From Flavobacterium xinjiangense (GTDB lineage Bacteria > Bacteroidota > Bacteroidia > Flavobacteriales > Flavobacteriaceae): a stretch of 64,000 nt of DNA. Below are positions 62,638 to 64,000 of the stretch, piece after piece. The notes below the pieces were generated by a model. It was not told the DNA's origin. It did not search any database and was given only the letters and a program-made list of their open reading frames with translations. The stretch spans positions 1 through 64,000 of the forward strand of contig NZ_FRCL01000008.1 of NCBI RefSeq assembly GCF_900142885.1, in the 5' to 3' direction. Every line of letters begins with the position of its first letter. Within the stretch, counting starts at the first letter, position 1. Position numbers and translations under genes: made by a program.

Positions 62638-63780
62638 ATGGAAAATTATTTTAAAAGAGCACTATTTCAAGATTTTGGAAAAAAAGTACTTCCTAACAAA
62701 GTATTGATTTTATTGGGTGCTCGTCGCGTAGGGAAAACCGAACTAATAAAAAATTACCTTCAAACCATTCTAACCGAAAGTTATTTGCAACTAAACGGAG
62801 AAGACATCAATGACGCTAATTTACTCAAAGAGCGTTCTGTAATTAATTACAAGCGATTATTACACAATATTAATTTACTGGTTATAGACGAAGCCCAAAC
62901 TATTCCTGATATTGGTTTGATTTTAAAGCTTATTGTGGATTCTATTGAGGGAATCAAAATAATTGCCACAGGTTCTTCTGTATTTGATTTAAACAATCAT
63001 CTTGGCGAACCCTTAGTAGGACGAAAAAATACTTTATATCTTTTTCCACTGGCACAAATAGAATTTTCGACGCAAGAAAATTACAAACAAACTACAGAAA
63101 ATTTAGAGCAACGATTGTTGTTTGGCGGTTATCCGGAGCTGATTCAATATTCAGATTGGGAAGATAAAAAAGAGTATTTATTTGAAATCATCAATTCATA
63201 TTTACTCAAAGATATTTTAGTTTTTGAAGGAATAAAACATGCCGATAAAATTTATGATTTACTGCGTTTGATAGCCTATCAATTAGGGAAAGAAGTTTCG
63301 TTGCAGGAATTAGCAAATCAGTTGCAAATGTCCAAAAATACAGTTGCAAATTATTTAGATTTACTTTCAAAAGTGTTTATTATCTTTAAAGTGGAAGGAT
63401 TCAGTCGAAATCTCCGAAAGGAAATTGTAAAATCCAGTCGTTGGTATTTTTATGATAATGGAATTAGAAACGGCATTATAAATAATTTTAATCGATTGGA
63501 TTCCAGAACAGATGTAGGCGATTTATGGGAAAACTATCTCGCTTCAGAGCGAATAAAAAAGCAAAATTATCAAAAAACGAAAACAAATAATTACTTCTGG
63601 CGTACTTATGATCAGCAAGAATTAGATTGGTTAGAAGAAAAAGCGACTACTTTGGCTGGTTACGAGTTTAAATGGAATGAAAATAAAAAGACAAAAATTC
63701 CAACCGCTTTCGCAAAAGCGTATCCGGAAGCTACTTTTGAAGTAATTAATAAAAGTAATTATTTAGATTTTATAATGTGA
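62638..63780 (+). CDS. AAA-family ATPase with DUF4143-like C-terminus
   Basis: This 380-aa protein has Walker A LLGARRVGKTELI (G27-T34), Walker B NLLVIDEAQTIPDIG and a sensor motif IIATGSSVFDL, the AAA_14 arrangement. The C-terminal half (about residues 190-380) has a winged-helix segment LQELANQLQMSKNTVANYLDLL and ends in a nuclease-like fold (ELDWLEEKATTLAGYEFKWN), typical of AAA_14-DUF4143 proteins. These are widespread and of unsettled function. The last 22 bases overlap the convergent DUF1294 gene. Confidence 0.88.
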   Translation: MENYFKRALFQDFGKKVLPNKVLILLGARRVGKTELIKNYLQTILTESYLQLNGEDINDANLLKERSVINYKRLLHNINLLVIDEAQTIPDIGLILKLIVDSIEGIKIIATGSSVFDLNNHLGEPLVGRKNTLYLFPLAQIEFSTQENYKQTTENLEQRLLFGGYPELIQYSDWEDKKEYLFEIINSYLLKDILVFEGIKHADKIYDLLRLIAYQLGKEVSLQELANQLQMSKNTVANYLDLLSKVFIIFKVEGFSRNLRKEIVKSSRWYFYDNGIRNGIINNFNRLDSRTDVGDLWENYLASERIKKQNYQKTKTNNYFWRTYDQQELDWLEEKATTLAGYEFKWNENKKTKIPTAFAKAYPEATFEVINKSNYLDFIM

Positions 63781-64000
63781 TTTTCATTTAAAATGCCAAA
63801 ATAAAATAGGACTCCAATAATTAAAATTTGGATAAATACAATTCTGTAAAACTTAAAAAGATAGTATTTTTTAGAAGTTTTATGTCTAAAAATATACATG
63901 GCTAATACCGAACCAATTGTACCGCCAAAAGCAGCAAAAGATAAAAGGGTTTCTTCGGAAATCCTTTTTTTATTGGCAATCGCCAATCGTTTATCATAAG
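63759..64000 (-). CDS. DUF1294 small membrane protein (cut by window edge)
   Basis: The visible frame begins inside YDKRLAIANKKRISEETLLSF, typical of DUF1294, and continues to a TM helix (about the last 30 residues). Translation is open past the window end, so the true start lies beyond 64000. The nearest internal start codon (TTG 63986) would drop the conserved YDKR, and so is unlikely. It overlaps the convergent ATPase gene by 22 bases. Confidence 0.8.
   Translation of the reverse strand, partial: YDKRLAIANKKRISEETLLSFAAFGGTIGSVLAMYIFRHKTSKKYYLFKFYRIVFIQILIIGVLFYFGILNENHIIKSK

Noticed and set aside
62638..63780. AAA_14/DUF4143 ATPase as a new defence module
   Set aside because: It stands alone between housekeeping genes with no partner; this family is widespread and not shown to be a defence gene.
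1..64000. CRISPR arrays, insertion sequences, prophage or defence systems
   Set aside because: No evenly spaced direct repeats with unique spacers, transposase, integrase or phage structural genes are visible; the holin-like gene sits in a chromosomal stress-type cluster.

Overview
The window looks like a chromosome segment of a Bacteroidetes bacterium, most likely a Flavobacterium or close relative. The sequence is AT-rich. Many genes are preceded by the Bacteroidetes -7 promoter element TAnnTTTG rather than by Shine-Dalgarno sequences. Lineage-typical families are present (GLPGLI proteins, DUF4837, DUF4175, HU-CCDC81/SPOR, head-GIN). All assignments come from reading the sequence; no search was run.

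Layout. 0.2-3.7 kb: a small membrane peptide, an SpmA/SpmB-type membrane protein, a membrane protein of unknown function, a PolB-like exonuclease and an alkylguanine-DNA methyltransferase. 3.7-15.3 kb: a heme-biosynthesis locus. A leftward operon carries hemA-hemC-hemD-hemE, an unknown gene, a GNAT gene, hemF, hemB and a c-type cytochrome lipoprotein. A divergent rightward set carries an AraC-type regulator, hemH, a MATE transporter and hemJ. Only hemL is absent of the glutamyl-tRNA-to-protoheme steps. 15.3-21.4 kb: an NtrY-like histidine kinase, an enoyl-CoA hydratase, a frameshifted small exported protein, and a GLPGLI protein paired with a TonB-type receptor. 21.6-32.4 kb: housekeeping and envelope genes (HD hydrolase, acyl-ACP desaturase, PlsC, rnpA, S41 protease, OmpA, GNAT, DUF4837, pgk, holB). 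32.4-41.4 kb: thioesterase, recA, PlsC, trpS, dprA, HU/SPOR protein and a PIF1-like helicase. 41.7-56.7 kb: an OmpH-like lipoprotein, methyltransferase, mnmG, ybeY, DUF4175, gltX, envelope and stress genes, glnS and folB. 56.8-64 kb: tRNA-Cys, LysE, head-GIN protein, RNase R, a DUF2007 protein, a 0.75-kb AT-rich gene-free region, rpiB, an AAA ATPase and a cut DUF1294 gene.

The most notable signals are non-coding. Four sites around mnmG-ybeY match the parS core GTTYCACGTGRAAC. About 16 kb to the right, between divergent rnr and rpiB, the AT-rich region carries repeated DnaA-box-like 9-mers. Together they suggest the replication-origin domain. Other signals: a second dprA 3' end flanking an orphan lipoprotein gene; a 26-bp identical in-frame leader at the starts of two unrelated lipoprotein genes, each followed by a Flavo-1-like structured element; a family of long perfect inverted repeats; a partial tandem copy of the tRNA-Cys 3' end with its terminator; a decayed LysM gene next to pgk; and an A7 slippery run in the small exported protein gene.
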